Origin: Streptomyces phaeoluteigriseus
GTDB taxonomy: Bacteria > Actinomycetota > Actinomycetes > Streptomycetales > Streptomycetaceae
Assembly: GCF_001896135.2 (NCBI RefSeq)
Contig: NZ_MPOH02000015.1
Location: forward strand, 27,732-91,731
Reading direction: 5' to 3'
Length of the DNA: 64,000 bases
Shown: in pieces, positions 24,218-32,128 of the stretch
How positions within the stretch are numbered: the first letter of the stretch is position 1
How the letters are laid out: every line of letters begins with the position of its first letter
The notes under the pieces: model-generated
The model's input: the letters and a program-made list of their open reading frames with translations, nothing else
Databases searched by the model: none
What the model was told of the DNA's origin: nothing
Made by a program: the position numbers and the translations under genes

Positions 24218-24475
24218 ATGAGTGACCGCATCACGGTCGAGGAACTGGCCGAACTGATGAAGAAGTCCGCGGGCGTCACCGTCGCCTCGGACGACCTCCA
24301 GCGGCAGTACGACATCGGGTTCGACGCCCTCGGCATCGACTCGCTCGGACTGCTCGGCATCGTGGGCGAGCTGGAGAACCGCTACGGCACGCCGATGCCC
24401 CCGGACGCGGAGCGCAGCAAGACGCCCCGGCAGTTCCTCGACCAAGTCAACAGTGCTCTCCTGGCAGGGGCGTGA
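24218..24475 (+). CDS. Acyl carrier protein, WhiE ORFV-like
   Basis: This 85-residue carrier protein has the phosphopantetheine attachment Ser in DALGIDSLGLLGIVGEL. It tethers the growing polyketide. ATG 24218 follows AAAGGAGAGGG. It lies 77 bp after KS-beta and abuts the cyclase gene, in the conserved spore-pigment order. Confidence 0.95.
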   Translation: MSDRITVEELAELMKKSAGVTVASDDLQRQYDIGFDALGIDSLGLLGIVGELENRYGTPMPPDAERSKTPRQFLDQVNSALLAGA

Positions 24476-24476
24476 C

Positions 24477-24956
24477 ATGTCCGCACACACCGAGAACGAG
24501 ATCGTCATCGCCGCCCCGCTCGACCTGGTCTGGGACATGACCAACGACGTGGCGAACTGGCCGCAGCTGTTCACCGAGTACGCCTCGGCCGAGATCCTGC
24601 GGCAGGAGGGCGAGAAGACCACCTTCCGGCTCACCATGCACCCCGACGAGAACGGCAAGGTGTGGAGCTGGGTCTCCGAGCGTGAGGCGGACCGCGACAC
24701 GCTCACCGTGCGGGCCCGCCGCGTCGAGACCGGACCGTTCGCCTTCATGAACATCCGGTGGCACTACGAGGAGGTGCCGCAGGGCACCCGGATGGTGTGG
24801 ACCCAGGACTTCGAGATGAAGCCCGACGCTCCCGTGGACGACGCCTGGATGACCGACAACATCAATCGGAACTCCAAGGTCCAGATGGCCCTGATCCGGG
24901 ACCGCATCGAGCAGGCGGCCACGGAGCACCGGCCCGTGCCGAGCCTGGCCGACTGA
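24477..24956 (+). CDS. Polyketide aromatase/cyclase (START fold), WhiE ORFVI-like
   Basis: This 159-residue protein of the TcmN-aromatase/cyclase type has the characteristic N-terminus ENEIVIAAPLDLVWDMTND followed by NWPQLF and the strand MRVW-like TRMVWTQDFEMKP. It shapes the first ring cyclisation of the poly-beta-ketone in its START-like cavity. It begins one nucleotide after the ACP stop and is clearly coupled. The position matches whiE ORFVI. Confidence 0.93.
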   Translation: MSAHTENEIVIAAPLDLVWDMTNDVANWPQLFTEYASAEILRQEGEKTTFRLTMHPDENGKVWSWVSEREADRDTLTVRARRVETGPFAFMNIRWHYEEVPQGTRMVWTQDFEMKPDAPVDDAWMTDNINRNSKVQMALIRDRIEQAATEHRPVPSLAD

Positions 24957-24972
24957 GCCGGACGGAGGACGG

Positions 24973-25308
24973 ATGACGCACCAGAGCCTGATCGTCGCCC
25001 GGATGGCCCCGGGGTCCGCCCCGGACATCGCGAAGCTGTTCGAGGAGTCGGACCGTGGGGAGCTGCCGCACCTCATCGGTGTCTCCCGGCGCAGTCTCTT
25101 CCAGTTCGACGACGTGTACCTGCATCTCATCGAGTCCGAGCAGGACCCGGGGCCCGCGATCGCCAAGGCGGTCGGGCACCCCGAGTTCCGGGACATCAGC
25201 GAGCGGCTGACCGCGTACGTCAGCGCCTACGACCCCGCGACCTGGCGGTCGCCGAAGGACGCGATGGCGCACTGCTTCTACCGCTGGGAGCGGAGTCCCA
25301 CGGCCTGA
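24973..25308 (+). CDS. TcmI-type second polyketide cyclase, WhiE ORFVII-like
   Basis: This 111-residue ferredoxin-like protein of the polyketide_cyc (TcmI) family begins HQSLIVARMAPGSAPDIAKLF, with SRRSLFQFDDVYLHLIE in the middle and YRWER near the end. Family members catalyse later ring closures in aromatic polyketides. It follows the aromatase by 16 bp with a GGACGGAGGACGG ribosome-binding region and is the last gene of the pigment operon. Confidence 0.92.
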   Translation: MTHQSLIVARMAPGSAPDIAKLFEESDRGELPHLIGVSRRSLFQFDDVYLHLIESEQDPGPAIAKAVGHPEFRDISERLTAYVSAYDPATWRSPKDAMAHCFYRWERSPTA

Positions 25309-25329
25309 GAAGCCGGTGGTCCGGGGGTG

Positions 25330-26358
25330 TCACGCGGGCACGGTGCAGTCGAACGCGTGCAGGTAGGGGTTGACCGGCCGGATGTCGTCGATGACCAGGC
25401 CCGCCCCGGTCAGCCGGCCCACCATGCTCTCGGTGGTGTGCTTCGCGCCGCCCACGTTGAGGAGCAGCAGCAGGTCCATCGCGGTGCTGAAGCGCATCGA
25501 GGGCGAGTCGTCGACGAGGTTCTCGATGACGACGACCCGTGCGCCGGGCCCGCCGGCCGCCATGACGTTGCGCAGCGTCCTGGCGGTGCTGTCGTCGTCC
25601 CACTCCAGGATGTTCTTGATGATGTACACATCGGCCTGGACGGGGATGGCCTCGCGGCAGTCGCCGGGCACGATACGCATCCGGTCCGCGAGCGCGCCGC
25701 CCGGACGCAGCCGCGGGTCGGCGTTCTCCACCACGCGGGGCAGGTCGAGCAGCGTCCCGTGGAGTGTGGGGTACTTCTCCAGCAGGCTGGCCACCACATG
25801 CCCCTGGCCGCCGCCGATGTCGGCGACGGAGGCGCTCCCCGACAGGTCGAGGAGCTGGGCGACGTCCCGTGCGGACTGCGCGCTGGACGTGGTCATCGCG
25901 CGGTTGAAGACGAGGGCGGATTCGGGCGCGTCCTCGTTGAGGTAGGTGAAGAACTCCTTGCCGTACAGGTCCTGGACGACGTTGTGGCCGGTGCGCACGG
26001 CCTCGTCGAGCTTGGGCCAGGCGTCCCAGGTCCACGGCTCGGTGCACCACAGGGTGATGTAGCGCAGGCTGTGCGGATCGTCCTCGCGCAGCAGGCGGGA
26101 CATCTCGGTGTGCGCGAAGGTTCCGTCGCCCTGTTCGGCGAAGACGCCGTAGCAGGACATGGCCCGCAACAGCCGTCGCAGGGGCTTGGGTTCGGTCTTC
26201 ACCGCGGCCGCGAGGTCCTCCACGGCCATGGGGCTGTCCCCGAGGGCGTCGGCGATGCCCAGGCGGGCCGTCGCGCGGAGGGCGGCGGCACAGGCCGCCC
26301 CGAACACCAGCTCCCGCAGCCGCATGGACGGCGCCGGGGCAGTTTCTGCGGTCGTCAT
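25330..26358 (-). CDS. SAM-dependent O-methyltransferase (acetylserotonin-OMT family)
   Basis: This 342-residue class I methyltransferase is of the plant-type Methyltransf_2 family. It has an N-terminal winged-helix dimerisation domain (LRELVFGAACAAALRATARLGIADAL) and a catalytic domain with motif I ASVADIGGGQGHVVASLL, DLPRVVENA, IVPGDCREAIP and IIKNILEWDDD containing the catalytic-region residues. It lies tail-to-tail with the cyclase genes (21-bp gap). Comparable OMTs accompany several spore-pigment and aromatic PKS clusters. It probably methylates a phenolic OH of the pigment. Confidence 0.88.
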   Translation of the reverse strand: MTTAETAPAPSMRLRELVFGAACAAALRATARLGIADALGDSPMAVEDLAAAVKTEPKPLRRLLRAMSCYGVFAEQGDGTFAHTEMSRLLREDDPHSLRYITLWCTEPWTWDAWPKLDEAVRTGHNVVQDLYGKEFFTYLNEDAPESALVFNRAMTTSSAQSARDVAQLLDLSGSASVADIGGGQGHVVASLLEKYPTLHGTLLDLPRVVENADPRLRPGGALADRMRIVPGDCREAIPVQADVYIIKNILEWDDDSTARTLRNVMAAGGPGARVVVIENLVDDSPSMRFSTAMDLLLLLNVGGAKHTTESMVGRLTGAGLVIDDIRPVNPYLHAFDCTVPA

Positions 26359-26403
26359 GTGCCGCCTTTCTCTTTCGTCGTGTTCACGGGTGGATACGAC
26401 CGG

Positions 26404-27458
26404 TCAGCACAGGCCCGCGGGCCTGGACACCTGGCAGGTGTTGGCCTCGAAGGTGTTGGCCTTGGCGGTCTCCTGGTCGACGAGGTCGGCCGGGGAGTTT
26501 CCGCTCAGTTCGTTGTCGCTGATCCGGTTCCGCTCGCTGGACGTGCCGACGAAGCTCTTGAACAGCACGATGCCGCCGGACAGCGGGGACTTGCCGGCGT
26601 TGTCCCGGATGACGTTCTGCGTGATCAGGGTGTCCTCGGTGCCGGTCAGGACGATGCCGGAGCCCTGGAGGGCGTCGAGCCGCGCGGTCTTGGGGCAGGA
26701 CTTGTTGTTGCGCACGATGCGGTTCTCGGCGACGGTCACCTTGCCGGCCCTGGGCTTGTTCTCGTCGCCGACGAGGAACACTCCCGCGCAGTTGCCGGTG
26801 AGGTGGTTGCCGGCGACGGTGAGGTTGCGCAGCCGGCGCACGGTGACGCCGATCCGGTTGCCCTCCAGCCGGTTGCGCTCGACGAGCGTGCCGTCGGTGT
26901 CGGTGGCGCCCTTCTCGGCGCTGATGGTGTTGGCGAGGAAGAGGCCCGCGTCGCCGTTGTCCCGGGCGGTGTTGCCGCGGAACACACCGCGGACCGACCC
27001 TTCCTGGGCGATGCCCCACACCCCGTTCTTCACCGCGGTGACATTGCGCACGGTCAGACCGTCGGTGGCGACGGCGTACACACCACTGCGGGTGAAGCCG
27101 GTGACGGTGAGGGAGGCGAGGGTGACGCCCTCGACCTTGTGCTTGTCCGTCCCGACCACGCAGACGCCGTTGCGCCCACGGCGCAGGTGCCGGCGGCCTT
27201 GGCGGCCGGTTCGATCACGACGCCCCGGCCCACGCCGCGCAGGGTGAGTCCGGGTGTGGTCACGGTGACGCTCTCCCGGTACGTGCCCGGGGTGATCAGC
27301 ACCGTGTCGCCGGACGCCGCGGCGTCCACGGCCTTCTGGATGGACTGTCCCTCGTGGACCACATGGGTCGTGTGACCGGCGGACGCCGGAGCGGCGCCGA
27401 GGCTCGCCCCCACGACAGTGGCGGTGCACGCGAGATACACGAAATGGCATTTCTTCAT
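26404..27458 (-). pseudogene. Secreted right-handed beta-helix (NosD-like) protein with one apparent frameshift
   Basis: Adding one base near 27173-27178 gives a 351-residue secreted protein. It starts at ATG 27458 with signal peptide KKCHFVYLACTATVVGASLG...ASA. The mature part begins THVVHEGQSIQKAVDAAASGDTVLITPGTYRESV, the classic entry to pectate-lyase/NosD-like beta-helices. Repeated rungs follow, such as NRLEGNRIGVTVRRLRNL and NHLTGNCAGVFLVG. It probably binds or processes polysaccharide at the cell surface. It follows the OMT gene head-to-tail on the same strand but is not obviously part of pigment synthesis. Confidence 0.78.
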
Positions 27459-27638
27459 ATTCCGGACGATATGCGCGTCAGGTCGGTGGCCCGGCGATAT
27501 CGGCCGTCCGGTGGCGTGTTGCGGGACGCCCGGTCGTCCGCGTACCTCCAGGGCACCCGCGCGGACCGACGGGCCGTCGCCGGTACACCGCGCTACTCTG
27601 CGCAGATCTGTCCGTTTTGCCCTTTCCTGGAGGTGGTC

Positions 27639-28052
27639 ATGGCCTCGCGCCTCAACCCGTACATCAGCTTCGGCGGCAACGCCCGGCAGGCGATGGAGTT
27701 CTACAAGGACGTCTTCGGCGGCACCCTGGCCCTCAACACCTACGGGGAGTCGGGACAGCAGGACACGCCGGAGGCCGACCAGATCATGCACGCGATGCTG
27801 GAGACCCCCAGCGGCTTCACCCTGATGGGCGCGGACACCCCGCCCGGGATGAACGTCACGCAGGGCGACAACTTCTCCGTCAGCCTCAGCGGCGACGACG
27901 ACGCCGAGCTGCGCGGCTACTGGGAGAAGCTGTCCGCCGGCGGCTCGGTGGCCGTCCCGCTGGAGAGGCAGATGTGGGGCGACGTGTTCGGCATGTGCAC
28001 CGACCGCTTCGGCGTCCCCTGGATGGTGAACATCAGCGAGCCCCAAGCCTGA
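27639..28052 (+). CDS. VOC-superfamily protein (PhnB/glyoxalase-like)
   Basis: This 137-residue member of the 3-demethylubiquinone/PhnB-like vicinal-oxygen-chelate group begins LNPYISFGGNARQAMEFYKDVFGG and contains GFTLMGADTPPG and the terminal FGVPWMVNIS motif. Many such proteins lack catalytic metal ligands and bind small molecules; the function is unknown. ATG 27639 follows CTGGAGG. It is divergent from the beta-helix gene with a 180-bp shared promoter region. Confidence 0.88.
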   Translation: MASRLNPYISFGGNARQAMEFYKDVFGGTLALNTYGESGQQDTPEADQIMHAMLETPSGFTLMGADTPPGMNVTQGDNFSVSLSGDDDAELRGYWEKLSAGGSVAVPLERQMWGDVFGMCTDRFGVPWMVNISEPQA

Positions 28053-28171
28053 CCGGAGTGGCCCGGCGCCGTCATCGTCGGCCTCGGCCCGACCCGACGT
28101 AGCGTGGCGCGCACAGCGCGGCCGGCACCAGCGGGGCCGAGGCTCACGACGGTCGACTCGATGGTGGCGCG

Positions 28172-28789
28172 ATGTGTTGGAGTGCGACGGCCGATCTGGT
28201 GGCGGGCGCCGGGGTCACCGGCGTCGGACTGGCGTGTGTGACGCGGGTGCGCGATGTGCGGGACCTGCCGCTCGCCGCGCTGCCGCTCCTGCTCGGCGCC
28301 CATCAGCTCGTCGAGGCGATGGTCTGGGACGCGGGCGGCGGCAGCGGGCCCGCCACCGTCGTCTGGGCCGTCATCGCGCTGCCGTTGCTGGCGGTGTGGG
28401 TGCCCGCGGGAGTGTGGTGCGCCGCCCCGCCGCACGCCGGACGCCGGCTGGGCGCCGTTCTCGCGGTCGGCGTCGCGACCGCCGCGGGACTCGCGTACGG
28501 GCTGGCCGTCGGCCCCGTCACCGCCCAGATCCGGGGACACACGATCGGCTATGTGACCGACCTGTCCCACCCCGTACTCCTCGTCACGGGCTACCTCCTG
28601 GCCACGGTGGGCTCCTTGCTGCTGTCCGGCGACCGGCGGCTGCTGACGCTGGGCGTCTTCGTCGCGGTGGGCGCGCTGGTCTGCTGGACCCTGTGGCGGC
28701 TGGAGTTCGTCTCCACCTGGTGTGCGTTCGCGGCCGTGTGCTCGGTGCTCCTGCTCGGGTGGGTCCGCGCCCGGCCCGCCCCTCGGTGA
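28172..28789 (+). CDS. DUF6629-family membrane protein
   Basis: This 205-residue protein of about seven transmembrane helices begins MCWSATADLVAGAGV, with conserved PLLLGAHQLVEAMVWDA and the TIGYVTDLSHPVLLV segment. It matches the DUF6629 family of actinobacterial integral membrane proteins; function unknown. The GC-rich ends and lack of a strong Shine-Dalgarno make the start less certain than the frame. It is apparently monocistronic. Confidence 0.75.
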   Translation: MCWSATADLVAGAGVTGVGLACVTRVRDVRDLPLAALPLLLGAHQLVEAMVWDAGGGSGPATVVWAVIALPLLAVWVPAGVWCAAPPHAGRRLGAVLAVGVATAAGLAYGLAVGPVTAQIRGHTIGYVTDLSHPVLLVTGYLLATVGSLLLSGDRRLLTLGVFVAVGALVCWTLWRLEFVSTWCAFAAVCSVLLLGWVRARPAPR

Positions 28790-29022
28790 GCGTGAGCACG
28801 GATCCGGCCGCCCCGAGCCGGACGGCCGTCTGCTCGAACCCCGCCCCGCCGCAGGGCGATCCGGCCTCGCGCCCGGCGGCGTAGGGTAGGGCCCCGCAGG
28901 CGCTTCTACGGACAGCGCCGGGGACCGCGGGCGATCACTCCCGCCCCCGCTGGTCAAACCCCTTGCGCCACATGTGCCATACTCGGCGCCGCTTATAGCA
29001 AGATCTGACCGGGGGGGTCCAC

Positions 29023-29529
29023 CTGCACGCCATAGCCCTGGACGCCCCCTATCTGGACACGGACGCGGACCAGCTCTGCTTCTCGCTGGACCTGGACGAG
29101 CGGCCGGCCCTCGCCGAGCACGAGACGACCGTGGGCGGGCTCGACGTACGCCTGCGGCTGCTCGGCGCCTCGCACCAGGTCTTCGCCGGCCCCGTACGGG
29201 AGACCGTGGCGTGCCTGCTGGGCTCCGTGAAGGGTCTGCCCACGACGTTCACCCGCCAACTGCCCGGCTGGAGCTACGACTTCACGGCCGAAACCCGGCG
29301 GCTGGACCCCGCGAGCTTCGGCGACCGGGTGGCGGAGATCCGTCGTGAGGTCGCCGCGAACCCCGACAGTCTGTGCGGGATCTTCCCCGGTTCACCGGAC
29401 GCGCTGACGGCCGTCGTCGTCGAGACCGCCGAAGGGCCTCCCCGCGGCGGGCTGGTCTGGCGCACCTGGCACACGTATCCGCAGCACGGCCAGATCGTAT
29501 CGACGTACACACGGCTGGAGGCCCGATGA
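29023..29529 (+). CDS. DUF2617-family protein (probable CTG start)
   Basis: The protein is about 168 residues. The family core VGGLDVRLRLLGASHQVFAGPVRETVACL and the C-terminal LVWRTWHTYPQHGQIVSTYTRLE match DUF2617. Homologues have about 35 more N-terminal residues than any canonical start allows here: the nearest in-frame GTG is 29131. The frame is open upstream to 28999, and a CTG at 29023 lies six bases after a G7 run (29011-29017) that could act as ribosome-binding site, giving the N-terminus LHAIALDAPYLDTDAD. An alternative is a base error in the start codon. Its stop overlaps the next start (ATGA). First gene of a four-gene operon; function unknown. Confidence 0.75.
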   Translation: MHAIALDAPYLDTDADQLCFSLDLDERPALAEHETTVGGLDVRLRLLGASHQVFAGPVRETVACLLGSVKGLPTTFTRQLPGWSYDFTAETRRLDPASFGDRVAEIRREVAANPDSLCGIFPGSPDALTAVVVETAEGPPRGGLVWRTWHTYPQHGQIVSTYTRLEAR

Positions 29530-29930
29530 AGAGCGCCCGACTCGTCCGCGCGGCGGTGGCGGCCGTGCTGGCCGTGGCCCTGCTCGCCGCCTGCTCCTCC
29601 GACGACGGCAACGACGGGGTGCCCCGCGGCTGGATCCGCGACAAGTACACCGAGAGCGGCGCGGACTGGGTCGTCGCGGGCAAGTCCCCGACCCAGGTCG
29701 CCGACGCCATCCACGGCCACCGCCAGGCGCTCGACCGCGCGTCCGGCGAGAGCATGCAGTTCCTGCGCTACGGCGACGACATGGTCACCGTGTCGCCGTA
29801 CCGGAGCGGCAGCCGGATCGAGATCGAGGACTACCGCAACGGCTATCACCGGCACAGCCGGCACCTCACGTACTGGCCCGACCCGGACAGCGACAGCTTC
29901 CGCGGCGGCGGCCCCGGCGAAGGCAAGTGA
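29526..29930 (+). CDS. DUF4247 lipoprotein
   Basis: This 134-residue secreted lipoprotein has a signal peptide with lipobox LLAACSS (Cys about residue 23), then GWIRDKYTESGADWVVAGKSP and the conserved MQFLRYGDDMVTVSPY and GSRIEIEDYRNGYHRHS segments of DUF4247. The function is unknown. ATG 29526 lies behind GGAGG and overlaps the DUF2617 stop by 4 bp. The same gene order recurs in actinobacteria with DUF350 and a SpeE-like protein, suggesting that they act together at the membrane. Confidence 0.85.
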   Translation: MKSARLVRAAVAAVLAVALLAACSSDDGNDGVPRGWIRDKYTESGADWVVAGKSPTQVADAIHGHRQALDRASGESMQFLRYGDDMVTVSPYRSGSRIEIEDYRNGYHRHSRHLTYWPDPDSDSFRGGGPGEGK

Positions 29931-30000
29931 CACCCGGCGGACCTGCCCCACGTGTGACTCACCACCAGACCCTGACGACGCCGTCAAGAAAGGCAACACA

Positions 30001-30441
30001 GTGACCGAGATCTTCGAGTCGACGGGCGAGGCCCTGCTCTACGGAGTCGTGGGCCTGGCCGTGATGGCCGTCGGCTTCATCGCCCTCGACCTCGTCACGC
30101 CCGGCAAGCTGTTCCACGTGGTCTGGGTGGACCGCAACCGCGGCGCGGCCGTCCTGCTGGGCAGCCAGTCGATCGCCGTCGGCCTCGTCGTCATGGAGGC
30201 CATCCGGGCCAGCGAGTCCGAACAAGGCCTCGGGTACGGACTGTTGAGCACGCTCCTCTACGGCCTCGCCGGAGTGCTGGTGATGACGCTGGTCGGCATC
30301 GTGATCGGGCACCTCACGCCGGGCCGGATGGGCGAGGTCGCCCTCGACGACAGCAGCGACGGCCGCCCGCACCCGGCCGCCTGGGTGCAGGCCGGGATGT
30401 ACCTCGGCACCGCCCTCATGGTCGGCGCGGCACTGTCATAA
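30001..30441 (+). CDS. DUF350-family membrane protein
   Basis: This 146-residue protein has four transmembrane helices in two similar halves, as in DUF350/YjfL: GEALLYGVVGLAVMAVGFIALDLVTPGKL and LLYGLAGVLVMTLVGIVIGHLTPGRM repeat the helix-loop-(D/G)xLTPG pattern. In E. coli a DUF350 protein (YjfL) is encoded with a PspA homologue and a glutathionylspermidine-synthase-like protein, which parallels the SpeE-like gene here. GTG start at 30001 with AAAGG upstream; 12 bp precede the next start. Confidence 0.88.
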   Translation: MTEIFESTGEALLYGVVGLAVMAVGFIALDLVTPGKLFHVVWVDRNRGAAVLLGSQSIAVGLVVMEAIRASESEQGLGYGLLSTLLYGLAGVLVMTLVGIVIGHLTPGRMGEVALDDSSDGRPHPAAWVQAGMYLGTALMVGAALS

Positions 30442-30452
30442 GCACCGCACCC

Positions 30453-32054
30453 GTGAGCACCACCGCACTTCGGGGCCGCGACACCCCGGCGCCCTCCCGC
30501 CCCCCGGCCGTCCGGTACACCCGGGGGGCGCGCTTCCTCCTGCTGCTCGCCGTCTTCCTCTGCGCCGCCTGCGGCCTCGTCTACGAGCTGGCGCTCACCG
30601 CGCTGGGCAGCTACCTCATCGGCAACTCCGTCCTGCAGACCTCCGTGGTCATCTCCGTGATGGTCTTCGCGATGGGCCTCGGCTCGCTCGCCGCCAAACC
30701 GCTGCGCCGCCGCGCGGTCGGCGCCTTCGCACTCGTCGAGGGCGCTCTCGCACTCGTCGGCGGGCTGTCCGTGCTGGTGCTATACGCCGCGTTCGCCTGG
30801 CTCCAGCTCTACACCCCGGCGATGATCGTGATCACGCTGGTGGTGGGCCTCCTGATCGGGGCCGAGATCCCGCTGCTGATGACACTGCTGCAACGGATCC
30901 GGCGGCAGGAGGCGGGCAGCGCCGTCGCCGACATGTTCGCCGTCGACTACATCGGGGCACTGGTCGGCGGGCTGTGCTTCCCGCTGCTGCTCCTGCCGAC
31001 GTTCGGACAGCTGCGGGGCGCGCTGGTGGTCGGCGCGGTCAACGCGGTGGCCGGCGTCCTCGTGGTCCTGTTCATCTTCCGCAGGCAGACCCGGCGTTTC
31101 GTCCAGGTCGGCCTCCTGTCCGGGGTGAGCGCCGTACTGGCCGTGCTCGGCACGGCGTACGTGCTCGCGGACGACCTGGAGGTCACCGCGCGCCAGCAGA
31201 TGTACCGGGACCCGATCGTGCACGCCGAGACGACGCCGTACCAGGACATCGTCGTCACCCGCGCCACCGCCTTCACCGGCGGTGACGACACGCGCCTCTT
31301 CCTCAACGGCGACCTCCAGTTCAGCTCCGTCGACGAGTACCGCTACCACGAGTCGCTCGTCCACCCCGCGCTGTCCGCACGGCGCGACGAGGTGCTGATC
31401 CTGGGCGGCGGTGACGGCCTCGCCCTGCGCGAGGTCCTGCGGTACGACGACGTACGCCAGGTGACGCTCGTCGAGCTGGACCCGGCGATGACGAAGCTCG
31501 CCCGCGACTTCGAGCCGCTGCGCGAGCTGAACGACCGGGCGTTCGCCGACCCGAGGGTCCAGGTGGTCAACGCCGACGCGTTCAACTGGCTGCGCACCGC
31601 CCGGCAGCGGTACGACGCGGTGATCATCGACTTCCCCGACCCGGACACGGCCGCGCTGGCCAAGCTGTACTCGGTGGAGTTCTACACCCTGCTCGGCCAG
31701 GTCCTGACGCCGCGGAGCCAGGTCGTGGTGCAGAGCGGGTCGCCGTTCTTCGCGCCGAAGACGTTCTGGTCGATCGCGGCGACCGTCGAGACGGCCGGGT
31801 ACACGACCACCGAGTTCCAGGTGGACGTGCCGAGCTTCGGCAACTGGGGTTTCGTGCTGGCCACCCGCGGCGGCACCACTCCCCCGGCGCTGCGACTGGC
31901 GCCCGAGGCCCCGCGCCTGCGCTACCTGGACGACTCGGTCCTGACGGCGGCCACGGTGTTCCCCGTCGACCGCCGCCGCGAGGACGTACGGCCGAGCACG
32001 CTTATGGAGCCGACGGTCCTGGAGTACGTGCTCGACGAGTGGAAGAACTACTGA
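30453..32054 (+). CDS. Membrane-anchored polyamine aminopropyltransferase-like (spermidine synthase) protein
   Basis: The protein is 533 residues. The N-terminal ~220 residues hold seven or so membrane helices (from RFLLLLAVFLCAACGLVYELALTALGSY). The C-terminal part is a spermidine-synthase domain: YQDIVVTR, LFLNGDLQFSSVDEYRYHESL, SAM-binding ILGGGDGLALREVL, VELDPAMTKLA and the catalytic-region Asp in IIDFPDPD. It should transfer an aminopropyl group from decarboxylated SAM to an amine acceptor near the membrane, but no SAM decarboxylase is adjacent and the acceptor may not be putrescine. GTG 30453; last gene of the DUF2617-DUF4247-DUF350 operon. Confidence 0.88.
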   Translation: MSTTALRGRDTPAPSRPPAVRYTRGARFLLLLAVFLCAACGLVYELALTALGSYLIGNSVLQTSVVISVMVFAMGLGSLAAKPLRRRAVGAFALVEGALALVGGLSVLVLYAAFAWLQLYTPAMIVITLVVGLLIGAEIPLLMTLLQRIRRQEAGSAVADMFAVDYIGALVGGLCFPLLLLPTFGQLRGALVVGAVNAVAGVLVVLFIFRRQTRRFVQVGLLSGVSAVLAVLGTAYVLADDLEVTARQQMYRDPIVHAETTPYQDIVVTRATAFTGGDDTRLFLNGDLQFSSVDEYRYHESLVHPALSARRDEVLILGGGDGLALREVLRYDDVRQVTLVELDPAMTKLARDFEPLRELNDRAFADPRVQVVNADAFNWLRTARQRYDAVIIDFPDPDTAALAKLYSVEFYTLLGQVLTPRSQVVVQSGSPFFAPKTFWSIAATVETAGYTTTEFQVDVPSFGNWGFVLATRGGTTPPALRLAPEAPRLRYLDDSVLTAATVFPVDRRREDVRPSTLMEPTVLEYVLDEWKNY

Positions 32055-32071
32055 GCCCACTACTGAGCCCG

Positions 32072-32117
32072 CCGGGCGGAGCCGTGGTGGGGCCGTGGTG
32101 GCGCCGGCTCCGCCCGG
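32072..32117. terminator. Bidirectional terminator between convergent genes
   Basis: Arms 32072-32084 and 32105-32117 form a perfect 13-bp stem around a 20-nt loop. The hairpin occupies the short gap between the convergent SpeE-like gene and the DNA ligase gene, so it can serve both transcripts. Confidence 0.8.
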
Positions 32118-32128
32118 GGCGGTCACGG

